7,396 bases of DNA, taken from NCBI GenBank assembly GCA_937941555.1, contig CALDHJ010000569.1, positions 1-7,396 of the forward strand. The letters are read 5' to 3'. The position numbers were made by a program, and so were the translations under genes. The notes beneath the pieces were generated by a model that saw only the letters and a program-made list of their open reading frames with translations, ran no database searches and was not told where the DNA came from. Shown in pieces: positions 1 through 6,511 of this stretch. The stretch's first letter is position 1; each line of letters opens with the position of its first letter. Source of the DNA: an uncultured Granulosicoccaceae bacterium. GTDB taxonomy: Bacteria; Pseudomonadota; Gammaproteobacteria; CALCKW01.

Positions 1-291
1 CCCGATCGCCGCCACATCACTCTCGCCCCGCGCGTCAAACGGCAGTAAGAAAACCGGCGTCGCGCCATCACGGTTGGTGAGATTCAGCAGGTCGCCGGTT
101 GCCAGATGCAGCAGCACGGGCCGGTCAGGCCGGAGTAGCCGGATCGGATGGGACCCGCCGTGGCCAGCGTAGTGGCGAGCACGCGAATCAAATCCGCCAC
201 CTGCCGGGCGGTGCACCCAGTCGAGCGGAACCTTCCCGCGCGGCACAGAGCCGTGGGGCGCGTCATGCTGATCCTGTTCGGGTAATGCCAT
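1..291 (-). CDS. N-terminal fragment of an unrecognised protein, cut by the window edge; weak resemblance to DUF1989/urea-carboxylase-associated domains
   Basis: An open minus-strand frame starts with ATG at 291-289 and stays open for 97 codons to base 1, so the gene continues outside the window. A Shine-Dalgarno GAGG at 302-299 sits 7 bases before the ATG and supports this start. The first ~55 residues are rich in H, R, G and P and look loosely structured. The next stretch (RPVLLHLATGDLLNLTNR, then DGATPVFLLPFDARG) reads as ordinary beta-rich protein with good codon use. The pattern 'hydrophobic-x-GD-hydrophobic-N-x-DG-x2-hydrophobic-PFDA' recalls the first strands of DUF1989 / urea-carboxylase-associated domains, sometimes joined to GcvT-like aminomethyltransferases. 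This is an impression, not an assignment. The gene is divergent from the LacI regulator and shares its operator region, so it is a likely regulatory target. Two other frames were compared: one has stops, and the other (84-317) ends early and lacks such a motif. Confidence 0.6.
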   Translation of the reverse strand, partial: MALPEQDQHDAPHGSVPRGKVPLDWVHRPAGGGFDSRARHYAGHGGSHPIRLLRPDRPVLLHLATGDLLNLTNRDGATPVFLLPFDARGESDVAAIG

Positions 292-386
292 TTACCTGCC
301 TCGACTGACCGAAACACCCTGTCAGATCAATCGCTTGTAGGCCCTTTGCAGCCCGCTGCGCAGTGCAGTATTTTGCTCAAAGGCGC

Positions 387-404
387 CATGTAACCGGTTA
401 CATG
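387..404. promoter_or_regulatory. Perfect 18-bp palindrome, predicted LacI-family operator
   Basis: CATGTAACCGGTTACATG is an exact inverted repeat with a central CCGG (the central CG dinucleotide is the usual LacI-family half-site junction). It closely resembles operators of the gluconate-type LacI members GntR/IdnR (TGTTACCGGTAACA-like). It lies 96 bases upstream of the minus-strand start at 291 and 56 bases upstream of the regulator ATG at 461, so one dimer could repress both divergent promoters and autoregulate. The palindrome is seen directly; binding by the adjacent regulator is inferred from family behaviour and position. No clear -10/-35 pair could be fixed on either strand around it. 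Confidence 0.85.
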
Positions 405-460
405 TGGCACCATTATTATTCTTCGACATAAAGTGGTCAAGTCGCGACGCGTTTTCCGCT

Positions 461-1474
461 ATGGATCAACCGAACGATTCACCCTCAGGCATCCGTCAAA
501 TCGCCCGGCAGGCCGGCGTCTCGACCGCGACCGTGTCACGGGTGCTCAACGGCAGTGCGCGCGTCTCCGACGACACGCGTGCGCGCGTGCTCAAGGCCGT
601 CACCCAGCACAACTACCGGCCCAACGCCGCCGCAAAGGCGCTAGCAACCCGGCGCACGCGAACGGTGGCGGCCGTCATACCCACGCTCGAGCACTCGATC
701 TTCGCCAAGTTCATGAATGTGCTCGAAGACGAGCTCGCCGCGGCAGGCTACAGCCTGGTCATCGCCACCCACCGTTTCGACTACCGATCCGAGCTGAAAC
801 GGTGCAGTGATGTGCTGCACCTCGGGGCCGAAGCTGTCATTGTCTCAGGCGCGGATCACGACCCCGAGCTTCCGACCCTGTTGGCCACAGCCAACGTCCC
901 CTTCGTCTACACGAGTGTGTACGCACCCGACAGCGCGGTACCCACCTTCGGGTACAACAACAGCCGCCTCGCCAGCGACGCGGTGGCACACCTCGCGGCA
1001 CTCGGCCACCAGGACATTGCGGTCTTGCACGGACCCACCGCCGCAAATGACCGCATGCGCCATCGCCTGATCGGAGTTCGCGACGCAGCACAGCGCAACC
1101 CCGCGATCACCCTGACCGAAATCGAATCACCGATCGGGGCTGCCGGGGGCGCTGAGCAGTTGGCTGCCTGGGTCGAATCGGGCCGCTTACCCGACGCCTG
1201 CCTGTGTTTGGCGGATGTGTACGCCCTTGGCATATTGCACGAAGCGCAACGGCGCGCCATCCGCATTCCCGATGAGCTGTCTGTGATGGGATTTGAAAAC
1301 CTGGACTGGACCGCAAACAGCGCCCCCCGACTGACGTGCCTCTCGCTGCCCACCGTAGAGATGGGCCAGGCCACGGCGCGCGGAATCATTGCGCACCTCG
1401 ATGACGGCCAGCCCCTTGCCGACGCCGACTTTGCCGCCACGATTGTCGAACGGGAATCCACCCGTCAACGGTAG
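461..1474 (+). CDS. LacI/GntR-type transcriptional regulator (sugar or sugar-acid responsive)
   Basis: A 337-residue LacI-family repressor, normal length for the family. Residues ~10-30 form the helix-turn-helix (IRQIARQAGVSTATVSRVLNG). It is followed by the hinge region with YRPN (~52-55) and AKALATRRT. The rest is a periplasmic-binding-protein-like effector domain beginning AAVIPTLEHSIFAKF, with the usual late SVMGFENLDW segment. The effector-domain start (VIPTLEHSIFAKF...GYSLVIATH) reads like gluconate repressor GntR, so a sugar acid is a reasonable ligand guess. The frame also opens at a GTG at 404, but that codon is the last base pairs of the operator palindrome and would add 19 unconserved residues. 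ATG 461 is therefore preferred, although neither start has a clear Shine-Dalgarno. The DUF3291 gene follows on the same strand. The likely target is the divergent left-edge gene plus its own promoter. Confidence 0.93.
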   Translation: MDQPNDSPSGIRQIARQAGVSTATVSRVLNGSARVSDDTRARVLKAVTQHNYRPNAAAKALATRRTRTVAAVIPTLEHSIFAKFMNVLEDELAAAGYSLVIATHRFDYRSELKRCSDVLHLGAEAVIVSGADHDPELPTLLATANVPFVYTSVYAPDSAVPTFGYNNSRLASDAVAHLAALGHQDIAVLHGPTAANDRMRHRLIGVRDAAQRNPAITLTEIESPIGAAGGAEQLAAWVESGRLPDACLCLADVYALGILHEAQRRAIRIPDELSVMGFENLDWTANSAPRLTCLSLPTVEMGQATARGIIAHLDDGQPLADADFAATIVERESTRQR

Positions 1475-1528
1475 AGTCGCGTAGGCTCTAGCCCCTCAAT
1501 GCCAAGACCGAGACAGCCTGTTGTGTCG

Positions 1529-2011
1529 ATGAAATACGAGCTCGCACAAGTCAATATCGCCCGCTTTCGCGTACCCGCCGACGACCCGGTGAATGCCGAC
1601 TTCGTTGACAATCTCGATCGCGTCAACGCCATCGCTGAAACCCAGCCGGGATTTGTCTGGCGGTTGATCGGCTCCGGCAACGACGCGCTCGACCTGCAGG
1701 CCTTCGACGACCCGTTGATCATAACCAACCTCTCCGTGTGGACCGACGTGCGGTCGCTTGTGGACTTTATCTACCGCAACCCTGCACACAAAGACATCAT
1801 GCGTCGGCGCAAAGAGTGGTTTGATCGGCTCGATCTGCACATGGTTCTGTGGTGGGTGGAGGCCGGTCGGCGCCCGACCCTGGACGAGGCCAAACTCCGC
1901 CTGGAACTGCTTCGACAGCTGGGCCCGACCTACGCAGCCTTCACGTTCAAGCGGCCCTTTGCCGCCCCGTCCGGAGAGCTGATCGACCCCTTCAGCGACG
2001 ACGGCACTTGA
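1529..2011 (+). CDS. DUF3291 family protein (dimeric alpha/beta-barrel, monooxygenase-like fold)
   Basis: A 160-residue protein matching the DUF3291 family over its whole length. It opens MKYELAQVNIARF, then has PGFVWRL (~40-46), NLSVW (~67-71) and FIYRNPAHKDIMRRRKEWF (~80-98). It ends with WWVEAGRRPT (~108-117) leading into an amphipathic helix and GPTYAAFTFKRPF. DUF3291 is distantly related to the antibiotic-biosynthesis-monooxygenase (ABM) ferredoxin-like barrel. No enzymatic reaction is established for it and I assign none. The frame opens 10 codons earlier at ATG 1499, but family members begin at the MKYELA-type segment, so 1529 is preferred; neither start has a convincing Shine-Dalgarno. 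It begins 54 bases after the LacI stop on the same strand and may be cotranscribed with it. It is convergent with the catabolic operon, with only 57 bases between stops and no visible terminator. Confidence 0.85.
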   Translation: MKYELAQVNIARFRVPADDPVNADFVDNLDRVNAIAETQPGFVWRLIGSGNDALDLQAFDDPLIITNLSVWTDVRSLVDFIYRNPAHKDIMRRRKEWFDRLDLHMVLWWVEAGRRPTLDEAKLRLELLRQLGPTYAAFTFKRPFAAPSGELIDPFSDDGT

Positions 2012-2068
2012 TTGCCTGAAATCCACACCGCACGTGGCGAAAAACATCTGCCCGCGCCATGCGCCGGT

Positions 2069-3415
2069 TCAGAGTTCGCGCCCTGCGCGAAATTCGTTCC
2101 AACGCATAACCGCGTTCGCGCCAAGCGTTGCAACGGGCTCTGGTGGAAGGGTTTTCAGTTCTTCTTCTGCTTCAAGGTGCGTCGCGAGCGCCGAATTCAC
2201 CCGCGCGACCCGCTCCGCCGCCGCGATACCGGCGAGGGTGCCACGTGCGGCACCGAGGCCGTTCTGGCACACGGCCAAATGCAAGCCCGGCTGCGGTTCT
2301 GAAAACGCGGATACACCGTTCCACGACAGGCACAACCGACCACCCCAGACGTATTCCATGCCGACCGCTTTCAGCGTCGGAAATCTGCGGACAAAACTCG
2401 TGCGCAGGGTGCGAGCAACCCGCACCAGACGCGCGTTATCGATTTCCATCGAGGGATCACAGGTGAAACGGTTTCGCACCACGATGCGGGCGCCACCTGT
2501 GCCGTCAACCCGTCGGACCGTCGTACCCATGGGGTCTGACGGCGTCAATGACCATCTGACTTGTCCACCCAGTGACCGCAACTCCCGATCCGAGAGCGCA
2601 CGCGTCATCCCGGCGTAGGTAAAGACATGCAGCAATTGCCTTGGGTAAAAGCCGAAGCTTGCCGCGTGGCCGTTCACTGCCAGAATCACGCTCGGCGCCG
2701 TCACCTGGCCGCGATTGGTGCGCGCGCACCAGTCACCGCCCGCGCGGGCAAGTTCGCTGACACCGCTGTGCTCAAACAATCGACACCGCCCGCCGCTTGC
2801 CGCCACCGTGCCGTCGGCGAGCAATCGGTTGTACAGCGCCGGCTGCAACATCGCCGTGCCAGGCGTGTAAAGGCCATCGAGGTAGTAGTCCGTCCCGGTC
2901 AGGTCGCGCATCGCCCTCGCATCCAACCGCTCACTGAACTCATCCAGGGACGCGAGATGTGCGGCGTAATCCGTGTTGTGGCGAACACCCTTTTCAGTAG
3001 CCGCCCCGTTGACTTTACCAACGGCTTGAACCGCCTCACTCGGCATGGCGAGTGTGTCGCGCTGCGCGAGGGCGAAGGCAACGGCCTCGCGGTTCTGGGC
3101 GATGACAAGCCTGTCTCGATCGCGGCTGCCGCCGTAATCGCTCGATGCGAGATCATGCGGCAGATCGATCATGAAGCCCGAATTGCGACCGGAAGGTCCG
3201 TCCCCGATGGCAGACGCATCGAGTAACACCGCCGAGGCTTCGGGCTCGCACTCGTTGAAACGCCTCAAGGCCGCGAGCCCCGCGAAACCGCCACCGATAA
3301 TCAGCAGATCGGCTGTGATCGCCTCCCCCAGGGGTGGCGACGGCGCTCGCGGCGGCAACACATCCTGCCAGCCGCTGACGCCGGTATCGATCGGTTGCCG
3401 ACGAACCCGGATCAC
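2069..3415 (-). CDS. FAD-dependent oxidoreductase, DAO family (PuuB / D-amino-acid dehydrogenase-like)
   Basis: A 448-residue flavoprotein of the glycine/D-amino-acid oxidase (DAO) family, expected to oxidise a secondary or primary amine of a small metabolite. The Rossmann dinucleotide motif is ADLLIIGGGFAGLAALRRF (about 35-53), with the acidic FAD-ribose residue D66. The GDGPSGRNSGF segment (~71-81) corresponds to the GASGRNGG signature of PuuB-like enzymes. The C-terminal FAD-binding part is GLHLAVCQNGLGAARGT (~377-393). The N-terminal ~30 residues (…LPPRAPSPP…) precede the FAD fold, as is common in this subgroup. The start is GTG at 3415-3413, overlapping the aldehyde dehydrogenase stop in GTGA; no Shine-Dalgarno is visible, so it probably depends on translational coupling. 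As last gene of the operon it would deliver an imine or aldehyde to the co-encoded enzymes. Substrate candidates are a D-hydroxyproline-like imino acid or a glutamylated amine; the sequence alone cannot choose. No signal peptide or membrane segment, so cytoplasmic. Confidence 0.9.
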   Translation of the reverse strand: MIRVRRQPIDTGVSGWQDVLPPRAPSPPLGEAITADLLIIGGGFAGLAALRRFNECEPEASAVLLDASAIGDGPSGRNSGFMIDLPHDLASSDYGGSRDRDRLVIAQNREAVAFALAQRDTLAMPSEAVQAVGKVNGAATEKGVRHNTDYAAHLASLDEFSERLDARAMRDLTGTDYYLDGLYTPGTAMLQPALYNRLLADGTVAASGGRCRLFEHSGVSELARAGGDWCARTNRGQVTAPSVILAVNGHAASFGFYPRQLLHVFTYAGMTRALSDRELRSLGGQVRWSLTPSDPMGTTVRRVDGTGGARIVVRNRFTCDPSMEIDNARLVRVARTLRTSFVRRFPTLKAVGMEYVWGGRLCLSWNGVSAFSEPQPGLHLAVCQNGLGAARGTLAGIAAAERVARVNSALATHLEAEEELKTLPPEPVATLGANAVMRWNEFRAGREL

Positions 3416-4902
3416 AGTTTGTCAGTGCTGGTATCGGTCAGGTCAACCCATAGTGTCTTGAGTTCTGTGTATTGATCATGCGCGTGCAGAGAGTTGTCAC
3501 GCCCGCCGAAGCCTGACTGTTTGTAGCCGCCAAAGGGTGTGGTGATGTCACCCTCGCCGTAGCAGTTGACCGTGACCGTGCCGGCGCGGATTGCGCGCGC
3601 GGCGCGCAGCGCGGTCTTGCCGTTGGCCGAGAACACCGACGCCGCAAGGCCATAGTCGGTGTCGTTGGCAACGGCCACCGCTTCCTCAACGGAGGCCACC
3701 GTGATCACCGACAGGATCGGCCCGAAAATCTCGTCGCGCGCCAGCGGGTCGTCAGGTTTGACGTTGTCGAAAATCGTCGGTGCGACGAAGGGTCCGTCCG
3801 CTGTACCGCCAAGAATCGCATCCCCGGAACCGAGCCAGCCACTGACCTTCGCCAGATGATCCGAGTCGATCAGCGCGCCGAGGTGGTTGCCGGGGTCGAG
3901 TGGATCGCCGGTTCGCCACTGCCGCGCATGGATCAACACTTTGTCAAGCACGGCGTCTTTGATCTTTTCGTGCACGATCAAGCGAGACATGGCTGAACAG
4001 TTTTCGCCCATGTTCCAGAAAGCGGCGTTGCAGAGGTGGGCCGCCACCGCATCGAGATCCTCAGCATCGTCGAGCACGATCGCCGGGTTCTTGCCGCCAC
4101 ACTCGAGCGTGATTTTCTTGAGGTTGGAGTCGGCTGCGTAACGCAAGAACCGGCGCCCCGTTTCTGTTGACCCGGTGAAGGACACCATGTCGACATCGGG
4201 GTGCAGCCCGAGCGGTTCCCCGCACCCGGGGCCATCGCCTGGCAACACATTGAACACCCCGCGCGGCACCCCCGCCGCGAGCGCAAGCTCGGCCACGCGT
4301 AGCGCGGTCAGCGGGGTCTGCTCGGCCGGCTTTACGATCACCGAATTGCCCGCCGCGAGCGCCGGGCCGATTTTCCAGGCCAGCATCAGGAGCGGGAAGT
4401 TCCACGGCAACACCAGGCCGACCACGCCGATCGGCTCGCGCGCGATGATCGCAAGCGCGTTGTCGCCCACCGGTGCGCTCTGGTCGTAGAGCTTGTCGAT
4501 GGCCTCGGCGTGCCAGATCAGCGTGTTGATGGTTTCGGGCAGGTCGATCTCGAGGCAGTCTTTGATCGGCTTGCCGGAATCCAGGCTTTCGAGCACCGCG
4601 AGCTCAGGGGCATTGCGCTTGATGAGCTTCGCGAATCGGATCAGCACCGCCTTGCGCTCGGCCGGCGCGAGGCGTGACCAGCGGCCTTGCTCAAAGGCCT
4701 CGCGCGCCTTGCTCGCGGCAAAGTCCACGTCGTCCGCGCCGCAGGCGCTGACCTCAGCCAGGGTGCCACCGGTGGCCGGGTTCACGGTCGCGAACTGCGC
4801 GCCGCTCGCTGCCGCACGAAAACCGCCGTCGATGAAAGCGGTGCGCGGCAGGCTCAGGCCGGCTGCGATGGCGAGGCATTCGTCTCGGGTCAGGGTTGTC
4901 AT
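3412..4902 (-). CDS. NAD(P)-dependent aldehyde dehydrogenase, PuuC-like
   Basis: A 496-residue aldehyde dehydrogenase of full length with all hallmark residues: PWNFP with N168, K191 in VKPAEQTP, FTGST at 242-246, general base E267 in LECGGKNP, catalytic C302 in GENCSAMSR, and EIFGP at 391-395. The C-terminus (GDITTPFGGYKQSG, then SLHAHDQYTELKTLWVDL) matches the gamma-glutamyl-gamma-aminobutyraldehyde dehydrogenase PuuC type closely. The family oxidises an aldehyde to the carboxylate with NAD(P)+. In this operon the substrate could be 2-oxoglutarate semialdehyde (if the pathway is hydroxyproline-like) or an aminoaldehyde made by the FAD enzyme. The start ATG 4902 overlaps the DapA-family stop as ATGA and is preceded by GAGGCGGA, a usable ribosome site. 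The stop overlaps the next start as GTGA. Family assignment is secure; the substrate is inferred only. Confidence 0.96.
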   Translation of the reverse strand: MTTLTRDECLAIAAGLSLPRTAFIDGGFRAAASGAQFATVNPATGGTLAEVSACGADDVDFAASKAREAFEQGRWSRLAPAERKAVLIRFAKLIKRNAPELAVLESLDSGKPIKDCLEIDLPETINTLIWHAEAIDKLYDQSAPVGDNALAIIAREPIGVVGLVLPWNFPLLMLAWKIGPALAAGNSVIVKPAEQTPLTALRVAELALAAGVPRGVFNVLPGDGPGCGEPLGLHPDVDMVSFTGSTETGRRFLRYAADSNLKKITLECGGKNPAIVLDDAEDLDAVAAHLCNAAFWNMGENCSAMSRLIVHEKIKDAVLDKVLIHARQWRTGDPLDPGNHLGALIDSDHLAKVSGWLGSGDAILGGTADGPFVAPTIFDNVKPDDPLARDEIFGPILSVITVASVEEAVAVANDTDYGLAASVFSANGKTALRAARAIRAGTVTVNCYGEGDITTPFGGYKQSGFGGRDNSLHAHDQYTELKTLWVDLTDTSTDKL

Positions 4903-5807
4903 GCGGATTCCGCCTCGATGGTCTCTATGGCACGGTCCATCACGCGAACGACCTCGGCCAGTTCACGCTTCTCGTCTTTGTCGAGCGGCATCAGCGGCCG
5001 CCGCGGCGGGCCGACTGGCAGGCCCCGGATGTTCAGCCCCTCCTTGATGCACTGCACGAATTTGCCGCCCTGCTCAAGCACGCGCATCAACGGCAACATC
5101 GCCGACATGATGCGTCGGCCTTTGTCGAAGTTGCCCTCCAGCGCGCAGGCCCGGTACAGGGCAATGTGGGCGTGGGGGGCGAAGTTGCTGCCGGCGCAGA
5201 CCCAACTGCGAGCGCCCCAGGCAAAGAACTCGAGCGCCTGATCGTCCATGCCGCACGACAGCGCGACGTGCGGGTAGTCGCGGGCGAGGGTGTGCACGCG
5301 GTTGATGTCACCCGAGCTCTCCTTGATCGCTTTGAAGTTGGGGCTGCGCCCAACGCGATCGAGGTATTCCTCTCCCATCTCCGAGGACATGCGGCCCGGG
5401 TAGTTGTACAGCATGATCGGCAGGTTGGCAGCCGCGTCGATTGCCAAGGCATGCAGCGCATTTTCGCGCTCGGTCGGGCACGCGTACGGCGGGGTCGCGA
5501 CCAAGAGCGCGTTGGCGCCCAGATCGCGTGCCGCGATGGCCAGCTCGATCGAGTCTTCCGTGCGGATGGCGCCGGTGCCGACAATGGTGGGCACTCGCGC
5601 GGCAATGTGCGCGTGAACAAAGGCCATCATCTCCAGGCGTTCGTCGATCGACTGCGCGTAGTACTCGCCCGTGGTGCCGGCGACGATGAGGCCGTGCACA
5701 CCCGCACCGATCAGATAATCGACCACCGCAGCGGTCTGCTCACGATCGATGCTGTAGTCGGCTCGGTGCGCGGTCACGAGGGGCGTGTAGATGCCTTCGA
5801 ATTGCAT
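4899..5807 (-). CDS. DapA/N-acetylneuraminate-lyase family protein (catabolic lyase, dehydratase or deaminase)
   Basis: A 302-residue TIM-barrel class I lyase of the DHDPS/NAL superfamily. The signature AGTTGE (43-48), Y108 in PPY, catalytic Y134 and R139 in LYNYPGR, and Schiff-base K162 in KAIKESSGD line up one position after E. coli DapA Y107, Y133, R138 and K161. The chemical core is therefore intact. A lysine-biosynthesis role is unlikely because it is the first gene of a catabolic operon with an oxidase and an aldehyde dehydrogenase. Relatives in such settings include pyrroline-4-hydroxy-2-carboxylate deaminase (hydroxyproline route) and keto-deoxy-sugar-acid dehydratases, both making 2-oxoglutarate semialdehyde for the dehydrogenase. 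ATG 5807 gives the family's normal N-terminus (MQFEGIYTPLVTA), although no strong Shine-Dalgarno precedes it. Its promoter must lie in the divergent 5808-5978 gap. Confidence 0.93.
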   Translation of the reverse strand: MQFEGIYTPLVTAHRADYSIDREQTAAVVDYLIGAGVHGLIVAGTTGEYYAQSIDERLEMMAFVHAHIAARVPTIVGTGAIRTEDSIELAIAARDLGANALLVATPPYACPTERENALHALAIDAAANLPIMLYNYPGRMSSEMGEEYLDRVGRSPNFKAIKESSGDINRVHTLARDYPHVALSCGMDDQALEFFAWGARSWVCAGSNFAPHAHIALYRACALEGNFDKGRRIMSAMLPLMRVLEQGGKFVQCIKEGLNIRGLPVGPPRRPLMPLDKDEKRELAEVVRVMDRAIETIEAESA

Positions 5808-5920
5808 GGTTCGGACTGCGTGGTATTCAGCTGGTCATGGTAGAGGAGCCCCGTGAAGCCGTCAGCTCCAGCGGCGACCTTGGCCTAAAGGATGACGGCG
5901 TAATCCGACAAGTCGAGGCA

Positions 5921-5936
5921 CTGACACACCGGTCAG
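5921..5936. promoter_or_regulatory. Candidate operator: inverted repeat in the divergent gap before the catabolic operon
   Basis: CTGAC-N6-GTCAG is an exact 5-bp inverted repeat roughly in the middle of the only upstream gap of the DapA-family operon, 114 bases before its start and 43 bases before the GNAT start. It is unlike the LacI palindrome at 387-404, arguing for a different regulator. A TACACT hexamer at 5941-5946 could be a -10 element for the GNAT gene, but no good -35 accompanies it. Five-bp repeats arise by chance often, so this is only a candidate. Confidence 0.2.
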
Positions 5937-5978
5937 CCGTTACACTGTTGCCCTGAATGACACGCACACGGCAACACC

Positions 5979-6485
5979 ATGACAGACGGCCCTCTGACCC
6001 TTCGAGACGCAACGGACGCCGACAGCGAGGCGATCTGCCTGCTCAACCGCATCGATGAAGCACGCCTGAGCCCGATGGATACCACGCGCCTGGCTGAGCT
6101 GCGGCGCATCGCCTGTTACTGCCGCGTTGCACTCCTGGGCGACGAACTGGCCGGCTTCCTGATCGGCTTCTCGGACAATGCGGACTACGACAGCATCAAT
6201 TACCGCTGGTTTGACACCCGCATGAAGCAGTTTTTCTATATCGATCGCGTGGTCGTCGACGCCCGCTTCCGCAGTCAGGGGATCGCAAGGCGTTTTTATG
6301 AGGACACCCAGGCCTACGCGCGAACACACGATCTCAACTGGCTGGCAGCGGAGATCGATATCGAACCCCCGAACACCATCTCGCTTGCGTTCCACAAGCA
6401 GCTGGGATTCAACGAAGTCGGCACCCAGGTCTACGGCGAGGGCAAGATGGTTTCACTCCAGCTCGGACCCGTGCCGCCTGCGTAA
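5979..6485 (+). CDS. GNAT family N-acetyltransferase
   Basis: A 168-residue protein of typical single-domain GNAT length, expected to transfer an acetyl group from acetyl-CoA to an amine. Motif A is visible as a hydrophobic strand FFYIDRVVVDA (85-95) followed by the pyrophosphate-binding R98-S-Q-G-I-A103 of the R-x-x-G-x-A type. Motif B is PNTISLAFHKQLGFNEVG (131-148). The N-terminus LTLRDATDADSEAICLLN is the standard GNAT first strand and helix. It resembles the uncharacterised COG3818 group; the acceptor is unknown. It is divergent from the DapA-family operon and could be coregulated through the shared 171-base gap. It converges on the RraA-like gene with 26 bases between stops. No Shine-Dalgarno is clear before ATG 5979, but no better in-frame start is seen. 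Confidence 0.9.
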   Translation: MTDGPLTLRDATDADSEAICLLNRIDEARLSPMDTTRLAELRRIACYCRVALLGDELAGFLIGFSDNADYDSINYRWFDTRMKQFFYIDRVVVDARFRSQGIARRFYEDTQAYARTHDLNWLAAEIDIEPPNTISLAFHKQLGFNEVGTQVYGEGKMVSLQLGPVPPA

Positions 6486-6511
6486 GTGGACAGCTACGCC
6501 AGTAAGACACA

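Noticed and set aside
84..317. Minus-strand 77-codon open frame overlapping the left-edge gene
   Set aside because: Its end is a cysteine-rich nonsense-like stretch, while the overlapping frame starting at 291 has a good ribosome site and stays open with protein-like sequence to the edge.
907..1461. Minus-strand 184-codon open frame inside the LacI gene
   Set aside because: Shadow of the regulator's codons; translation has no family resemblance and no ribosome site was evident.
1472..1490. TAGAG...CTCTA hairpin just after the regulator stop
   Set aside because: Only 5 bp with a 9-base loop and no T run; not a credible terminator.
2023..2037. CCAC...GTGG hairpin between the convergent DUF3291 and flavoenzyme genes
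   Set aside because: Four-bp stem without a T tract on either strand.
2034..2618. Plus-strand open frames opposite the flavoenzyme (also 2627-3226)
   Set aside because: Antisense to a clear DAO-family gene, with arginine/alanine/proline-rich translations and no domain pattern.
4899..5807. Assignment as biosynthetic dihydrodipicolinate synthase (dapA)
   Set aside because: Catalytic residues are shared across the superfamily, and the operon partners are catabolic oxidising enzymes rather than lysine-pathway genes.
4896..5843. Long plus-strand open frame (315 codons) opposite the DapA-family gene
   Set aside because: It mirrors a gene with complete catalytic motifs, its own translation shows no recognisable fold and is rich in R, V, H and A, and high-GC antisense frames are commonly open.
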